A DNA stretch of 46,456 nt from an uncultured Lachnospiraceae bacterium (GTDB taxonomy: Bacteria; Bacillota; Clostridia; Lachnospirales; Lachnospiraceae), in NCBI GenBank assembly GCA_910588875.1, contig CAJURT010000030.1:1-46456 (forward strand), given 5' to 3'. Made by a program: the position numbers and the translations under genes. Below are positions 1 through 7,005 of this stretch, in pieces (position 1 is the stretch's first letter; each line of letters starts with the position of its first letter). The notes below the pieces were generated by a model that saw nothing but the letters and a program-made list of their open reading frames with translations, was not told where the DNA came from and did not search any database.

Positions 1-23
1 AAAACGTTCTCAAGGGTAAAACC

Positions 24-299
24 ATGAAGGATTATATCGAAGAGCGGGCGGTGGCAATCGCTAATTACATCATAGACCACAATGCGACGGTGCGTCAGAC
101 GGCGAAGAAGTTTGGAATTAGTAAAAGTACGGTACATAAAGATGTAACTGACCGCCTGGAGCATATCAACCCGTCTTTGGCAGCCAGGGCAAGGATTGTG
201 CTGGATGTGAACAAGTCAGAGCGTCATATCCGCGGTGGATTGGCCACCAGGGAGAAGTATCAGCACCGGCTGGCCATATGCAGCAAGCAGGATGACTGA
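24..299 (+). CDS. spoIIID: Sporulation transcriptional regulator SpoIIID
   Basis: This 91-residue basic protein matches the small DNA-binding regulator SpoIIID, which acts in the mother cell during sporulation together with sigma-E. The start MKDYIEERA and the helix-turn-helix around residues 22-43 (TVRQTAKKFGISKSTVHKDV) are characteristic, as is the basic C-terminal stretch (VNKSERHIRGG, then LATREKY) that contacts the minor groove in the characterised protein. The length equals the family norm. The ATG follows an AAGGGTAAAACC leader, a usable ribosome site. A hairpin terminator follows directly. Its own promoter lies outside the window. It marks the organism as an endospore-forming Firmicute. 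Identification is confident. Confidence 0.95.
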   Translation: MKDYIEERAVAIANYIIDHNATVRQTAKKFGISKSTVHKDVTDRLEHINPSLAARARIVLDVNKSERHIRGGLATREKYQHRLAICSKQDD

Positions 300-319
300 G
301 AAAAGGGGGAGAACCAGAG

Positions 320-347
320 ACCGCCATGCTTTTTAAGGCATGGCGGT
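320..347. terminator. Hairpin between convergent spoIIID and ALDH genes
   Basis: A perfect 10-bp stem (ACCGCCATGC at 320-329 with its complement at 338-347) has an 8-nt loop. It lies just after the spoIIID stop and before the end of the opposing aldehyde dehydrogenase gene. The T-run after it is short, so it is a weak-tail intrinsic terminator mainly serving spoIIID. Confidence 0.7.
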
Positions 348-382
348 TTGCCCGGATCCTCTATGAGGTTCGGCCCTCCCGG

Positions 383-1762
383 CTACTTTAGGAATACATG
401 GATCAGTCTTTCATAAATCTTCCGATATGGCTGATAACGCATGGGAAGATCCAGCCAGGTCTTTTTATCTACAATGCTCTTCTTATGAGAAAAGGTATCA
501 AACCCCTCTTTTCCGTGATAGGAACCCATCCCGCTTTCTCCAAAGCCGCCGAAGCCCATCTCGCTGGTGGCCAGATGGATAATGGTATCATTGATGCATC
601 CGCCGCCGAAGCCGCAGCGGGTGGTGATTTTTCTGGCTGCCCGTTTGTCAGAGGTAAAAACATAAAGGGCCAGGGGATGGGGCAGGGAGTTGATCTTGCG
701 GATTGCCTCATCAAAAGACTGGTATGTCAGCACGGGAAGGACCGGCCCGAAGATTTCCTCCTGCATGACGGCATCCGAAAAGGCCACGCCGTCCATGAGA
801 GTAGGTTCAATCTGTAAGGTTTGGCTGTCCGAGGAGCCTCCGGCCACCACCTTAGAAGGTTCAATCAGGGCATTTAAACGGTCAAAATGTTTTTCATTGA
901 TGATTTTCCCGTAATTTTTATTGTTCAGGGGATGTTTGCCAAACTGTTTCCTGATTTGCTTTTTCAGTTCCCGGATCAGTTCGTCTTTGATTTCCTCGTC
1001 ACAGTAAATGTAATCTGGCGCCACGCAGGTTTGCCCACAGTTTAAAAACTTGCCAAATACAATGCGGCGGGCGGCCAGGCGAAGGTTTGCAGACCGCTCT
1101 ACGACACAGGGGCTTTTGCCGCCTAATTCCAGGGTTATCGGTGTCAAGTAGGCAGAGGCCTGGCGCATGGCCTCCCGTCCCACAGCCTGGCTCCCGGTAA
1201 AAAAGATATAGTCGAAATGCTGCCGGAGCAGGCAGGTATTCTCCGCCCGCCCGCCGGTAACCACAGAAACCTCCTTTTCCTCAAAGCATTCATGTATGAG
1301 GGTAAAGATGGCCTTGCTGGTACAGGGAGAGTAAGCGCTGGGCTTTACAATCACGGTGTTGCCCGCCGCAATGGCATCCACCAGCGGTTCCATTGCCAGC
1401 AGGAAAGGATAATTCCAGGGACTCATGACCAGCACTACCCCATAGGGGGCAGGTTTTTGGTAACTCCGTGAATGGAACTGGGCAAGGGGCGTGGGGACAG
1501 GGGTTTCTCGGGCAAATTTCCGGATGTGTTTCAGCATATAAGAGATCTCACTTAAAACCAGGCCGGTTTCGCACATGTAGCTTTCAAAACCACTCTTTCC
1601 CAAATCCCTGGAAAGGGCCTCACTGATTTCCTTTTCATGTTTTAAGATACAGGCTTTCAGTTTGGTAAGCGCCTGGATCCGGTAACCGATGTTTAAGGTG
1701 GCGCCAGTGAAAAACCAGGAGCGCTGTTTGTCCACCAATTGTTGAATTTCTTGTTCTGTCAT
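383..1762 (-). CDS. Aldehyde dehydrogenase, ALDH3-like
   Basis: This is an NAD(P)-dependent aldehyde dehydrogenase of the class 3 type, oxidising aldehydes to acids or acting in reverse of the neighbouring alcohol dehydrogenase. Seen in the 459-residue protein are the N-terminal helical segment starting MTEQEIQQLV, the MSPWNYP cofactor-site motif, LELGGKSP with the general-base Glu near residue 212, NCGQTCVAPDY with the catalytic Cys near residue 246, and EEIFGPVLPV. A longer reading frame extends to 1876, but it would overlap the upstream gene. The ATG at 1762 follows GGAGG at good spacing, so this start was chosen. It begins 15 bp after the alcohol dehydrogenase stop, so the two form an operon. 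The C-terminal hydrophobic/basic end resembles membrane-associated ALDH3 proteins used on fatty or aromatic aldehydes; the true substrate is unknown. Confidence 0.9.
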   Translation of the reverse strand: MTEQEIQQLVDKQRSWFFTGATLNIGYRIQALTKLKACILKHEKEISEALSRDLGKSGFESYMCETGLVLSEISYMLKHIRKFARETPVPTPLAQFHSRSYQKPAPYGVVLVMSPWNYPFLLAMEPLVDAIAAGNTVIVKPSAYSPCTSKAIFTLIHECFEEKEVSVVTGGRAENTCLLRQHFDYIFFTGSQAVGREAMRQASAYLTPITLELGGKSPCVVERSANLRLAARRIVFGKFLNCGQTCVAPDYIYCDEEIKDELIRELKKQIRKQFGKHPLNNKNYGKIINEKHFDRLNALIEPSKVVAGGSSDSQTLQIEPTLMDGVAFSDAVMQEEIFGPVLPVLTYQSFDEAIRKINSLPHPLALYVFTSDKRAARKITTRCGFGGGCINDTIIHLATSEMGFGGFGESGMGSYHGKEGFDTFSHKKSIVDKKTWLDLPMRYQPYRKIYERLIHVFLK

Positions 1763-1776
1763 AATTTCCTCCACAA

Positions 1777-2979
1777 TTAAAAGGATGATACCTTGTAATA
1801 AAACTGCTCCAATTCCTTGGCGTCCATCAATACCGGAACCGGATAAAGGGGATTGGCTTCCTTGTCGGCGTAGCACGCCAGCTTTGGGATATCCGCTTTT
1901 TGGATCTCAGGGATCGTATTACTGATGCCGAAACGGGTTTTCATATCTTTTATGGCCTCGATAAAACGCCGGGCGGCTTCATCCCGGGGAGTATGGCGGC
2001 AGGCAAGTCCGGCGGCAATTGCAAGCCGGTGCAGTTTCCCGTGGATGGCCGTCCCGTAGGCTTCCAATACAAAGGGAAGCAGCACGGAATTGGCAAGTCC
2101 GTGGGGCACGCCGTATTCCCCCCCAAGAGAATGGGCAACCGCATGGACGTATCCCACATAGGATTTGGTAAATGCACATCCGGCATAATAGGAGGCCATC
2201 AGCATACGCCTGCGGGCATGAATGTCGGATCCGTCCTTAAAGGCGGCTTCCAGGTTGGCAAAGATCAGGTGCACGGCCTTCCGGGCAGCCTTCCTGGTAT
2301 CCCGGGTCGTGGAGCAGCCGATATAGGCTTCCACCGCATGGGTCAGGGCATCCATGCCGGTAGTGGCGGTAAGGAAAGGAGGCAGGCTGACCGTGAACCG
2401 GGGATCCAGCACCGCATAATCAGGAATCAGGGGGAAGTCGTTGACCGCATATTTATGCCGGGTAACAGAGTCGGTGATAACCGCGGCCAGAGTTGCTTCG
2501 CTCCCGGTGCCTGCGGTGGTGGGGACAGCGATAAGGAGGGGGATCTGCCTTCGGATCTTTAAAATCCCCTTCATTTTGTCCAAAGACTGACGAGGCTTGG
2601 CAATACGCGCCCCCATAGCCTTGGCACAGTCCATGCTGGAGCCGCCCCCAAAACCAATAATAGCATTGCAGCGATGCTTGACATATAGCCTCCTCGCCTC
2701 CTCCACATTGTCAGTGGTGGGGTTGGCAACCGTACCGTCATAGGTAAAACAGGAGATATGCCCGTCAGCCAAGGCCTTTTCCAAGGGAAGGGCCAGGCCC
2801 AGGCGGGTAATGGCAGCATCCGTCACAATCAGCACGCGGGCACAATGATGCTGCTTTAAGATATCCGGCAGGTCCCCAACCTCAGAAACAAGATGCGGTT
2901 TCCTGTAAGGAAGGAACGGCAGCGCAAGCCGGAAGGCGGCCTGGAATGTACGGCAATAACATTTCTTAAAAAAATTCAT
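1777..2979 (-). CDS. Iron-containing alcohol dehydrogenase
   Basis: This is a group III (Fe-dependent) alcohol dehydrogenase of about 400 residues. Visible motifs are the dinucleotide-site glycine run (GFGGGSSMDCAKAMG), PTTAGTGSEAT, the metal-site DALTHAVEAY, and GYVHAVAHSLGGEYGVPHG carrying the metal-binding histidines. The start is ambiguous: ATG at 2979 gives MNFFKKCYCRTFQ, the usual beginning of clostridial homologues, with AAAGGA about 10 nt upstream. ATG at 3012 has a better GGGAG site and adds 11 residues, and ATG at 3045 has no ribosome site. It lies directly upstream of the aldehyde dehydrogenase, so the pair would interconvert an alcohol, its aldehyde and the acid. The substrate cannot be told from sequence. 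The promoter side abuts the fold-back element. Confidence 0.9.
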   Translation of the reverse strand: MNFFKKCYCRTFQAAFRLALPFLPYRKPHLVSEVGDLPDILKQHHCARVLIVTDAAITRLGLALPLEKALADGHISCFTYDGTVANPTTDNVEEARRLYVKHRCNAIIGFGGGSSMDCAKAMGARIAKPRQSLDKMKGILKIRRQIPLLIAVPTTAGTGSEATLAAVITDSVTRHKYAVNDFPLIPDYAVLDPRFTVSLPPFLTATTGMDALTHAVEAYIGCSTTRDTRKAARKAVHLIFANLEAAFKDGSDIHARRRMLMASYYAGCAFTKSYVGYVHAVAHSLGGEYGVPHGLANSVLLPFVLEAYGTAIHGKLHRLAIAAGLACRHTPRDEAARRFIEAIKDMKTRFGISNTIPEIQKADIPKLACYADKEANPLYPVPVLMDAKELEQFYYKVSSF

Positions 2980-3100
2980 GATAGGCTTATCCTTTCCACA
3001 AACTACCCCCATTTTATGACATCTCCCGGCATTTGACAAGGCCATATTAAGACAAGAATATGCTAAGAATATGTCGAGAATATGCTAAGAAAAGAACCAG

Positions 3101-3341
3101 CCTTGGAAGAAGGAACGGCAGGGGCCAGGCAGTGTCAGGCGGTTTCGCATTTGCAGGAATGTTAGGAGTTCTTAAACTTCCGGATTTTGCGCTGAAACAA
3201 AAATGCATACTGTCTGAGCGCAGCGAGTTTATGCATTTTTGTTTCGTTTTTAGCAAAAACCAGAAGTTTTAGAACTCCTTACATTCCGAAACCGCGAAAC
3301 CACCTGACACTGCCTGGTCCCTGCCGTTCCTTCTTCCAAGG
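3101..3341. repeat. Long imperfect inverted repeat (fold-back element)
   Basis: The two ends are near-complementary over roughly 100 bp per arm. CCTTGGAAGAAGGAACGGCA at 3101-3120 pairs with its complement ending at 3341. The pairing continues through CCAGGCAGTGTCAGG, GGTTTCGC, GGAATGT, AGGAGTTCT and AAACTTC towards the centre. The centre carries ACAAAAATGCAT and its complement flanking a loop that contains GAGCGCAGCGAG. Mismatches are scattered and there are small bulges. No transposase is encoded. It occupies most of the gap between the alcohol dehydrogenase start and the PrcB-like gene, and looks like a non-autonomous palindromic mobile element or a large transcribed hairpin. Short frames inside it are not credible genes. 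Confidence 0.85.
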
Positions 3342-3433
3342 CGTACCTTTAAACGTTCTGATTCCCAATATTTATCATAAACCCGCCTTCCCCGGAATAC
3401 ACTGGTAGTAGTCAAATTTTATGGGAGGTAGTT

Positions 3434-3865
3434 ATGGGCAGAAGGCTGAATGGAAAAATGGTATGGGTGGTCTTTTTGCTGTTTTGGGTATTGATGGTAC
3501 GTTTCCTGACAGGGTGCAGTGTGGAAAAGGAAAACCAGGATAAGGTGCGTGACCTGGAGAGTACCGTGGTGGGGGAGGCAGACCTGCCCGAAGAATTGAA
3601 GAACCTGGTGGAAGAAAAAAAGGCGGCGCCCTTTAAGCTGACCTATAGCAATGACCAGGGGCTTTACATAGCAGTCGGGTACGGTGAGCAGGGCACCGGA
3701 GGATATAGCATCTCTGTTAATGAACTTTACCTGACGGAAAATTCCATTGTGATTGACACCGAGTTAAAAGGGCCGCAGAAAGGGGAGACGGTAGGAGTGG
3801 AGAAATCCTATCCTTATCTTGTGGTCCGGACGGAGTATTTGGAGAATCCGGTGATATTCCAGTAG
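3434..3865 (+). CDS. PrcB-like lipoprotein
   Basis: This 143-residue predicted lipoprotein has a signal peptide (hydrophobic stretch about 9-24) ending in the lipobox FLTGC, with Cys about residue 28. Residues from about 65 to the end resemble the PrcB C-terminal domain: a GTGGYSISVNELY core followed by PYLVVRTEY and a closing VIF strand. PrcB is known as a partner of a surface protease complex in Treponema; here no protease is adjacent, so the partner is unknown. The ATG has GGGAGG at close spacing. The protein should sit on the outer face of the membrane. Domain assignment is moderately confident; the role is not known. Confidence 0.75.
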   Translation: MGRRLNGKMVWVVFLLFWVLMVRFLTGCSVEKENQDKVRDLESTVVGEADLPEELKNLVEEKKAAPFKLTYSNDQGLYIAVGYGEQGTGGYSISVNELYLTENSIVIDTELKGPQKGETVGVEKSYPYLVVRTEYLENPVIFQ

Positions 3866-3961
3866 GGGATGGGCAGTGGGGCTGCCTTTGGGAGTGAAAA
3901 AGGGCAGAACTGCCAGGGAACGGAGGATGAAAGGGCAAAAAAGGAAAATAGAGATATAAAA

Positions 3962-3976
3962 TGATAATGAATATCA
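3962..3976 (+). promoter_or_regulatory. Fur-box-like operator
   Basis: TGATAATGAATATCA is a 7-1-7 inverted repeat differing at one position from the classical Fur core (TGATAAT-N-ATTATCA). It sits immediately upstream of a consensus promoter that drives a FeoB-associated protein, as expected for iron-responsive repression. The site is seen; Fur binding is inferred. Confidence 0.7.
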
Positions 3977-3982
3977 AAATCA

Positions 3983-4011
3983 TTGACAAACAAGCCAGGC
4001 TATGCTACAAT
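3983..4011 (+). promoter_or_regulatory. Sigma-A promoter of the FeoB-associated gene
   Basis: TTGACA (3983-3988), a 17-bp spacer and TACAAT (4006-4011) form a near-consensus promoter. The predicted transcript starts near 4018, about 60 nt before the ATG at 4081. Confidence 0.85.
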
Positions 4012-4080
4012 AGGAAAAACGGAACTCAGGCAGAGGCAGCATGGTATAGTTCCGGAGTGGCAGAAGAGAGGTGTGGATAG

Positions 4081-4233
4081 ATGATTGATGTGATGATTCT
4101 CCTTGGGATTACAGGGGCAGTGGCTGCCGTTGTAGGGAAAAAGGTACGCAATATACGGGAGGGGAAGAGCGGCTGCGGCTGCGGTTGTTCCGGCTGCGCA
4201 GGATGTAAAACAGAAAAAGAATATCATCCGTAA
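4081..4233 (+). CDS. FeoB-associated Cys-rich membrane protein
   Basis: This 50-residue protein has one N-terminal membrane helix (residues about 3-20, VMILLGITGAVAAVVG), a short basic segment and a Cys-rich tail (CGCGCSGCAGC, five cysteines in 11 residues). This is the layout of the small FeoB-associated Cys-rich family, found next to feoB and thought to act in ferrous iron uptake. The start follows a GAGGTG site. The gene has its own promoter, an overlapping Fur-box-like repeat and a terminator at 4244-4276, so it is a stand-alone, probably iron-regulated unit. No feoA or feoB lies in this window, which is unusual. Confidence 0.85.
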   Translation: MIDVMILLGITGAVAAVVGKKVRNIREGKSGCGCGCSGCAGCKTEKEYHP

Positions 4234-4243
4234 GGTCAAATGG

Positions 4244-4276
4244 AAAACCGCCATGGCAGGGAGTTATGGCGGTTTT
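4244..4276 (+). terminator. Intrinsic terminator after the FeoB-associated gene
   Basis: AAAACCGCCAT (4244-4254) pairs with ATGGCGGTTTT (4266-4276), an 11-bp stem whose right arm ends in a T-run. Confidence 0.85.
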
Positions 4277-4316
4277 GTGTTAGGGGAAGGTTTAAGGAAA
4301 AGGCGCCAGATTCCTA

Positions 4317-4346
4317 TTGACTTTCTAAATTTCAATGGATTACAAT
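4317..4346 (+). promoter_or_regulatory. Sigma-A promoter of the polysaccharide deacetylase
   Basis: TTGACT (4317-4322), an 18-bp spacer and TACAAT (4341-4346) lie about 30 bp upstream of the ATG at 4376. Confidence 0.75.
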
Positions 4347-4375
4347 AGAGAAAAGCAGATATTGGAGATTCATTT

Positions 4376-5755
4376 ATGATAAAAGACAATGAGAATGTTG
4401 AGGTACCAGAGGAAGAGGATTTTGAACTGCAAAAGCTGAGGGAACGGCGAAAGAGGAAAGCCCGGAGGCAATCCCGGCGGGTAAGGGCTTTCCAGAGGCT
4501 GGTGTGTATTGGCGTGGTCATGCTTTGCGTGGGAACGGTGGTGCTGGCCACGGAGACCATAAGGGGAAAGGGCATCAGGGGAACTGCGGGAAGGGAATCC
4601 CACAGGGCAGGGGCAGTCAGTGCGGCGATGCGGGTGCCGGAGGGGGAGGAGCGGCAGACCGCAGAGGTGAAACGACCCTGGGTGGAGGTTCCTGAGATGG
4701 GAGCGCTTTTTGGGATCCATGTGCAGGGGAAGGGCTGGAGCAATTATTTTGCAGACAATGCATATGGGATGGCGCCGGTTGGCGGATATATCACGGCGAT
4801 CCGTGCCACATTACATAATCAGCCGGTGGGAATGCCGGGAACCATTGAGTATCAGGTGAATTTGAGCGGGAGCGGCTGGCTGGACTGGCAGACGGATGCC
4901 AATGAGGCTGGCGAAGCCTTGGGGGAGATGCCCCTGGAGGCAGTCTGTATGCGCCTGACCGGGGAACTGGCAGAACATTATGACGTGTTTTACAGTGTCC
5001 TGCAGGCAAATGCCTGGACGGACTGGTCGAAAAACGGGGAAGAGGCAGGCGTGTCGGGAGCAGGGCTGCGGGTGGACGGGATCCGTGTTTCCGTGGCAAG
5101 GAAGGAGAAGGAAGGGGATTCCTATGCCGGGGAGATTGACCCCTCAAGGCCGATGGTTGCCCTGACCTATGACGACGGCCCCTCAAAAAATACAACCCCG
5201 CGGATCCTGGCTGCATTAAAGGCAAACGGGGGGCGGGCCACCTTTTTCATGGTAGGGAACCGGGTAGGCAAACACGGTGATGTGATCCGGCAGATGGTGG
5301 CCCAGGGATGCGAGGTGGCAAACCACACATATGACCATACATTGATGACGAAGGTGGAACCGGCAGAACTGGAACGGCAGCTGGAACTGACCAATCAGGC
5401 AGTGGCCGATACAGGGGGCGTCACCCCGGTTTTGATGCGCCCCTGCGGGGGAGCCACCAATGATGTGGGGATGGGAGTGGCAGGGGCAATCTCCATGCCT
5501 GCGGTTTTGTGGTCAATCGACACGCTGGATTGGAAGACAAAGGATGCTCCCACGATAATTTCAGCGGTGCTGGACCATGTGAAGGATGGGGATATTATTT
5601 TAATGCATGATTTATATGAGGCGACGGCAGATGCCAGTGAGGTGCTGATACCGGAACTGGTTAAGCGGGGATATCAGCTGGTGACGGTCAGTGAACTGGC
5701 CTCTTACCGGGGCGGGATGACGCCTGGCAAGTCTTATTATAAGTTTCGTCCATAA
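4376..5755 (+). CDS. Membrane-anchored ChW-repeat polysaccharide deacetylase
   Basis: This 459-residue protein has a charged cytoplasmic N-terminus, one membrane helix (about 41-60) and three ChW-like units between about 118 and 240, recognisable by GKGWSNYFADN, GSGWLDWQTDANEAG and NAWTDWSKNGEEAG. A NodB carbohydrate esterase domain (CE4) runs from about 258 to 445. NodB motifs present are TYDDGPS (metal Asp 267), NHTYDH (His 317 and His 321) and LMHD (His 411). The usual RPPYG motif reads RPCGG, a change in a substrate-groove loop. The family deacetylates N-acetylglucosamine or N-acetylmuramic acid in cell-wall polymers; here the domain faces the outside. ChW repeats are typical of clostridial surface proteins. 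It has its own promoter; the ribosome site is weak (GGAG). Confidence 0.9.
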   Translation: MIKDNENVEVPEEEDFELQKLRERRKRKARRQSRRVRAFQRLVCIGVVMLCVGTVVLATETIRGKGIRGTAGRESHRAGAVSAAMRVPEGEERQTAEVKRPWVEVPEMGALFGIHVQGKGWSNYFADNAYGMAPVGGYITAIRATLHNQPVGMPGTIEYQVNLSGSGWLDWQTDANEAGEALGEMPLEAVCMRLTGELAEHYDVFYSVLQANAWTDWSKNGEEAGVSGAGLRVDGIRVSVARKEKEGDSYAGEIDPSRPMVALTYDDGPSKNTTPRILAALKANGGRATFFMVGNRVGKHGDVIRQMVAQGCEVANHTYDHTLMTKVEPAELERQLELTNQAVADTGGVTPVLMRPCGGATNDVGMGVAGAISMPAVLWSIDTLDWKTKDAPTIISAVLDHVKDGDIILMHDLYEATADASEVLIPELVKRGYQLVTVSELASYRGGMTPGKSYYKFRP

Positions 5756-5824
5756 GAGCATATTTTATCGCTTCCACTCATACTTTGGAAGTAGCCAGTT
5801 GGGCAAATGAGTGGAGGGGTAGGC

Positions 5825-6805
5825 TTGAATGACAATTATTTGGATGTAATGGAGCAGTATGAGGGAGAAATCCTGGAGGTACGCCGTGGGCGCGGGGCAT
5901 GGATTTTCGAGCGTTCTGACGGGGTAAAACTCCTCAAGGAATATCGGGGCAGCATAAAGCGGCTGGAATTTGAGGAAACCGTCCTGGGGGATTTGAAGGC
6001 CCAGGGGATTGGCTCTGTGGATCAATATGTGAGAAACCGGGCGGGGGAACTGGTTACTGCAGCGGAGGACGGGACAAAATTCATACTCAAGGACTGGTTT
6101 ATGCACAGGGAGTGCAACTTGAAGGACAGCCGGGAGATCCTGGCAGCAGTCACCTGGATTGCCCGGCTCCATCAGGCATTCCGTCGGATCCCCTGGCAGG
6201 AGGAGTGGGATATGGGCTCCATCGTCCCGCCCAGGCTGAGTGTGGAGATGAAACGGCATACCAGGGAGATGAAGCGGGTGAGGTCATTTGTCAGCAGCAA
6301 GAGAAAGAAGAGCGAATTTGAACTGTGCGTGATGAACCACTTCTCAGAGTTTTATGAGCAGGCCCTGGCTGCACAGAATGGGCTGGAATTGCTGGAGGAG
6401 AAACAGGACGAAGACCGCATGTTCCTCTGCCACGGCGACTTAAACCAGCATCATCTCCTGATGGGAGCCGGGGACGTGGCAGTGATAGAGTTCAACCAGA
6501 TGCACCGGGGCAAACAGATGGCAGACCTGTACCACTTTATGAGGAAGGTAATGGAAAAGCACGGATGGGATGAGCGGCTTGGCCTGGCTATGACAGAAGG
6601 GTATGATAAGGTTCTGCCGATGGATTCAGAGGATCGGAAATGCCTTTACTATCTGTTCTTATATCCGGAGAAATATTGGAAGCAACTGAATTATTATTAC
6701 AATGCCAACAAGGCGTGGACACCGGTCAGGAATGTGGAAAAGCTGCGCAGCTTAAAAGAGCAGCAGGGGGCACGGGTGCGGTTTTTAGAGAGGCTTCAGG
6801 GATAA
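5825..6805 (+). CDS. CotS-like spore coat kinase-fold protein
   Basis: This protein of about 326 residues has the aminoglycoside-phosphotransferase/choline-kinase fold used by the CotS/YsxE/YutH spore coat family. The catalytic-loop motif HGDLNQHHLL is at about 203-212, followed by AVIEFNQM where the metal-binding segment normally reads IDF. A C-terminal YPEKYWKQLNYYYN block is typical of clostridial CotS homologues. The start chosen is TTG at 5825 because GGAGGGG lies 5 nt upstream of it. An ATG at 5807 would add six residues but has no close ribosome site. The known role of the family is in the spore coat; substrate phosphorylation is not established, and the Asp-to-Glu change in the second motif may weaken activity. 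Confidence 0.85.
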   Translation: MNDNYLDVMEQYEGEILEVRRGRGAWIFERSDGVKLLKEYRGSIKRLEFEETVLGDLKAQGIGSVDQYVRNRAGELVTAAEDGTKFILKDWFMHRECNLKDSREILAAVTWIARLHQAFRRIPWQEEWDMGSIVPPRLSVEMKRHTREMKRVRSFVSSKRKKSEFELCVMNHFSEFYEQALAAQNGLELLEEKQDEDRMFLCHGDLNQHHLLMGAGDVAVIEFNQMHRGKQMADLYHFMRKVMEKHGWDERLGLAMTEGYDKVLPMDSEDRKCLYYLFLYPEKYWKQLNYYYNANKAWTPVRNVEKLRSLKEQQGARVRFLERLQG

Positions 6806-6840
6806 AGGATAATTTAGATGGTTTTTGTGTCAGAAACCTT

Positions 6841-6869
6841 TTGACGCAAGAATCATCTTATTATATAAT
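6841..6869 (+). promoter_or_regulatory. Sigma-A promoter of phosphoglucomutase
   Basis: TTGACG (6841-6846), a 17-bp spacer and TATAAT (6864-6869). The predicted start is near 6876, leaving a leader of about 130 nt before the ATG at 7006. Confidence 0.85.
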
Positions 6870-6888
6870 AGAAATAATTGGGGGCAGC

Positions 6889-6900
6889 GAAAGCGCTTTC
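6889..6900 (+). promoter_or_regulatory. cre-like site (CcpA)
   Basis: GAAAGCGCTTTC is a perfect 12-bp palindrome matching the core of the catabolite responsive element. It lies about 13-24 nt after the predicted transcription start, a position where CcpA usually acts as a roadblock. Binding is inferred. Confidence 0.65.
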
Positions 6901-7005
6901 CTAAACAGGTATCCGGAAAAAGCGCAGGGATCATGTGTTTGGCCGGATCAGCAACTCTGCCAGGGGGAGCCTGGCGGGGAGTATACAGGAGGGAGTATTT
7001 AAGTT

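Noticed and set aside
3060..3272. Facing 70-codon frames inside the fold-back element
   Set aside because: They exist only because the inverted repeat is nearly symmetrical; the two strands encode the same repeated peptide pattern.
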